From Rhizobium sp. Root1203 (GTDB taxonomy: Bacteria; Pseudomonadota; Alphaproteobacteria; Rhizobiales; Rhizobiaceae): a DNA stretch of 64,000 bases. A model generated the notes under the pieces. The model was given only the letters and a program-made list of their open reading frames with translations, was not told where the DNA came from and searched no databases. The DNA is taken from positions 131,501 to 195,500 of the forward strand of contig NZ_LMCW01000023.1 of NCBI RefSeq assembly GCF_001424945.1, written 5' to 3'. The position numbers and the translations under genes were made by a program. Positions 61,799-64,000 of this stretch are shown here, in pieces. Every line of letters starts with the position of its first letter. The stretch's first letter is position 1.

Positions 61799-61827
61799 TA
61801 AATAGCGCCAGTCGGCTCGCGAATCAA
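61799..61827 (-). promoter_or_regulatory. Promoter for metA
   Basis: Reading on the minus strand: TTGATT (61827-61822), 17 bases, TATTTA (61804-61799). Good spacing; start of transcription about 7 bases further would begin just before the riboswitch. Confidence 0.7.
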
Positions 61828-61864
61828 TCACTGAAAAAGACAGTCCTCCGGGCTAACGGTAACT

Positions 61865-61880
61865 CACGCATTAATGCGTG
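61865..61880 (+). promoter_or_regulatory. 16-bp perfect palindrome upstream of the ABC gene
   Basis: CACGCATTAATGCGTG is fully self-complementary. It lies in the 260-base divergent gap between metA and the SbmA/BacA-like gene, 70 bases before the latter and beyond the metA promoter. It could be an operator of either gene or a short hairpin. Confidence 0.45.
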
Positions 61881-61949
61881 CTAGAATCTGTTGCTGGACA
61901 GGCTGACTCACCATGTTATTCAGGTGGGATAGACCACTAGGGAAGCATA

Positions 61950-63776
61950 ATGGCAGATGACGTCAAAGGCAGGCCGAGCATTCAAGGACAGGACAGGGTA
62001 GGCTACGACCTCAGCCTGATCTACCGGCTTAAGGTCATGTTCTCGGCGTTTTGGAATTCCAGGGTGCGGGGACGGGTCCTTGTCCTGTCGACTGCGCTGA
62101 TCGCCATCATCCTGGCCACCGCATATGCCACGGTCATTCTCAATCAGTGGAATGCGCCTTTCTACGACAGCATTTCGCGACGTGACCTGCCGGGTTTCTT
62201 TCACCAGCTCAAAATCTTTGCAGCGATTGCCGGCATGCTGTTGCTGCTGAACGTCATACAGGCCTGGCTCAACCAGATGACGGCGCTTTATATGCGTGAG
62301 GGTCTGACGCGCGACTTGGTCGATCAGTGGCTGCAGCGCAAGCGCGCACTTCGCCTGGCGTCAAGCGGCCTGATCGGCGTCAACCCGGACCAGCGCCTGC
62401 ATGAGGACGCGCGCAATCTTGCGGAAAGCACGACAGGCCTGGTCATCGGCCTTGTGCAATCGACCATCCTGTTGGTCAGCTTCATCGGCGTGCTGTGGGA
62501 GCTCTCCAGCGGCTTCGTCTTTCACTTCGGCACGCATAGTTTTTCCATTCCTGGCTATATGGTCTGGGCGGCGATCTTTTATGCCGCGTCCGCCTCCGTG
62601 CTCAGCCAGCTCGTCGGTCGCAAACTCGTGAAGTTGAATGCCGATCGCTTCTCCAAAGAGGCGGAGCTGCGCTTTGCGCTCATGCACGCCAATGAAAATA
62701 TACCCGCCATCACCGCCGCGCGCGGCGAGGAAAACGAGCGGGGTCGGATCAACTCGGATATCAGCGCAGTTCTCACCGTTATCAAACGGGTGGCGATGGC
62801 GAACGTCAATCTCACCTGGGTTTCGGCCGGCTATGGCTGGCTCGTCGTCGTCATCCCGATCATCGTCGCCGCGCCCGCATATTTTTCCGGCGGTCTGACC
62901 TTCGGCCAGCTGATGATGTCCGTTGGTGCGTTCAATCAGGTGAATACGGCTTTGCGCTGGTATGTCTCGAACTTCGGCCCGATCGCCGAATGGCGGGCTA
63001 CGCTGATGCGAGTGACCGATTTTCGTCAGGCGCTGACAACCATGGGCGATGACGTCGATCTCAAGGAGATGATTGCCTATGAGAGGAGCGCTCCCGGCAC
63101 GCTCACGCTCGATAACGTCAGGATCGCGGCCAAGATTGATGAACAGATCGACCAGTGCGGTGGCTTCCGGGTGCGTGAGACCAGCGTGACGATCAAGGCC
63201 GGTGAGAAGGTCATGATCAATGGCGACCACAACGTCAATCGCAAGCTCCTCTTTCTCGCGCTCTCCGAACTTTGGCCGTGCGGTGGCGGCAAGATCGGCC
63301 TGCCGCCCGCCGACGACATGCTTTTCGTTCCGCAGTCCGCCTATATCCCCGGCGGGACGCTTCGCGAAGCCCTGGCATTCCCCGAGCCTGCAGAGACCTA
63401 CAGCAACGAGGATGTCGAGGCAGCCCTTGAGAAGGCCGGGCTGCACAACCTGATTGCCCGGCTCGACACACGGGCGCGTTGGGACAAGCTGCTGGATTCT
63501 GATGAGCAGCGCGCTATCGGCTTTGCCCGGCTGCTTCTTGTTCGGCCGCGCTGGATGGTCTTCGACGAGGTGTTGGAAGGCATGGAACCGGAATGGCAAG
63601 CCACGATGATGAAAGTGCTTACCTCGATGCCCGAGAGCACGATGATCTATATCGGCCGCTCCGAAGCTTACGTGGACGCGTTTCAGCCGCGGGTGCTGCA
63701 TCTCGAGGCGCTGGCTGCAAAGCCGGAAGCAAAGGTCGTGGCAAAGGTACCGAACGTACGGGCGCCGGCGCTCTGA
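61950..63776 (+). CDS. SbmA/BacA-like ABC transporter with degenerate ATPase domain
   Basis: A 608-residue ABC membrane-2 (YddA/BacA-type) protein: a six-helix membrane domain (about residues 42-320) and a C-terminal nucleotide-binding domain. In that domain the Walker A segment is GDHNVNRKLLF where GxxGxGKST is expected (no invariant Lys and Ser), the signature is SDEQR instead of SGGEQQR, and the H-loop histidine is arginine (YIGRSE). Walker B FDEVLE is kept. The protein therefore may not hydrolyse ATP, and could act as a proton-driven carrier like SbmA/BacA. The start ATG follows AGGGAAGCATA. Confidence 0.88.
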   Translation: MADDVKGRPSIQGQDRVGYDLSLIYRLKVMFSAFWNSRVRGRVLVLSTALIAIILATAYATVILNQWNAPFYDSISRRDLPGFFHQLKIFAAIAGMLLLLNVIQAWLNQMTALYMREGLTRDLVDQWLQRKRALRLASSGLIGVNPDQRLHEDARNLAESTTGLVIGLVQSTILLVSFIGVLWELSSGFVFHFGTHSFSIPGYMVWAAIFYAASASVLSQLVGRKLVKLNADRFSKEAELRFALMHANENIPAITAARGEENERGRINSDISAVLTVIKRVAMANVNLTWVSAGYGWLVVVIPIIVAAPAYFSGGLTFGQLMMSVGAFNQVNTALRWYVSNFGPIAEWRATLMRVTDFRQALTTMGDDVDLKEMIAYERSAPGTLTLDNVRIAAKIDEQIDQCGGFRVRETSVTIKAGEKVMINGDHNVNRKLLFLALSELWPCGGGKIGLPPADDMLFVPQSAYIPGGTLREALAFPEPAETYSNEDVEAALEKAGLHNLIARLDTRARWDKLLDSDEQRAIGFARLLLVRPRWMVFDEVLEGMEPEWQATMMKVLTSMPESTMIYIGRSEAYVDAFQPRVLHLEALAAKPEAKVVAKVPNVRAPAL

Positions 63777-63780
63777 CCGT

Positions 63781-64000
63781 TCACATCGGCGGGACAACGC
63801 CGTTCGTGCCGACGGTCACCTGCGCAGCCGAGATCGTGCCGTCGGTCGCTTTTTCGCCCATCACTATCACCCTCGCACCCGGCGTCAGATCGGCCTTGCC
63901 GGCGGGCGTGAAGGTGACGATCGGGGTATCGTCGGCGATCGATATGGTTTTTTCCGTTCCTTGGTAGGTCAGCGTAATGGAGTGCCCGTCGACCGCCTTG
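63781..64000 (-). CDS. Partial gene, probable small secreted beta-strand protein
   Basis: Only the last 73 codons are in the window; the gene continues to the right on the minus strand. The visible part reads as a repetitive beta protein with TYQGTEKTISIADDTPIV, ADLTPGARVIVMGE and TISAAQVTVGTNG, the pattern of small periplasmic DUF5666-like domains. No catalytic motif is seen; the name is tentative. The stop lies 5 bases from the convergent ABC gene. Confidence 0.6.
   Translation of the reverse strand, partial: KAVDGHSITLTYQGTEKTISIADDTPIVTFTPAGKADLTPGARVIVMGEKATDGTISAAQVTVGTNGVVPPM

Overview
The window is ordinary, gene-dense, high-GC chromosome of an alphaproteobacterium of the Rhizobiaceae. 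The best fit is Sinorhizobium/Ensifer or a near relative, judged by gene content and order alone. Pointers are a cyclic beta-glucan exporter (ndvA) next to an intact LuxR-type regulator (expR-like) and pyc, a SAM-II riboswitch before metA, the imuA-imuB-dnaE2 cassette behind a GTTC-N7-GTTC SOS box, a small RNA of the rhizobial EcpR1 type, and phaR beside phaAB. The order pyc - FMN reductase - amino-acid ABC transporter - DeoR regulator - MFS - ispG matches what I remember of the S. meliloti chromosome. I saw no insertion sequence, prophage, CRISPR array, rRNA operon or clear horizontally acquired island.

Layout. 1-2.1 kb: end of a leucine/isovalerate degradation cluster (methylcrotonyl-CoA carboxylase tail, HMG-CoA lyase, methylglutaconyl-CoA hydratase). 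2.4-6.3 kb: an orphan gene, tRNA-Ser(CGA), rplU-rpmA, two coupled acetyltransferases and a convergent exonuclease/phosphatase-family gene with a probable ATT start. 6.4-10.5 kb: obgE-proB-proA-nadD, overlapping or nearly abutting, followed on the other strand by the EcpR1-like sRNA. 11-14 kb: modABC with a short convergent modE. 14.2-20 kb: rsfS-rlmH-envC-ctpA-deacetylase-rppH (ribosome, cell wall and RNA decay). 20-20.8 kb: bfd-bfr iron storage. 20.9-26.8 kb: SOS mutasome imuA-imuB-dnaE2. 26.9-29.4 kb: small metabolic and hypothetical genes. 29.5-33.3 kb: leuD, serine/threonine dehydratase, leuB followed by a parS-like site, and a PAP2 phosphatase. 33.4-42.3 kb: MHS-type symporter, VOC protein, ndvA, expR-like gene, pyc. 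42.4-47.6 kb: FMN reductase, polar amino-acid ABC transporter, DeoR regulator, MFS. 47.7-53.2 kb: ispG, LysE exporter, polyprenyl synthase (ispA-like), mtgA, GST, rpmF and a membrane protein. 53.2-56.0 kb: phaR, phaA, phaB. 56.0-59.5 kb: two very small membrane proteins, then a GntR-SIS-nagA amino-sugar operon. 59.6-64 kb: galM, metA with its riboswitch, a SbmA/BacA-like ABC protein with a broken ATPase domain, and the end of one more gene.

The most interesting items are the three-loop anti-Shine-Dalgarno sRNA after nadD, the parS-like site after leuB, the ABC exporter whose Walker A, signature and H-loop are all degenerate, the probable non-AUG starts (ATT, possibly CTG), and several palindromes or repeats next to regulators. 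Nothing here looks like a wholly unknown multi-gene system. Most genes are recognisable housekeeping functions, and all names rest on sequence reading without database searches.
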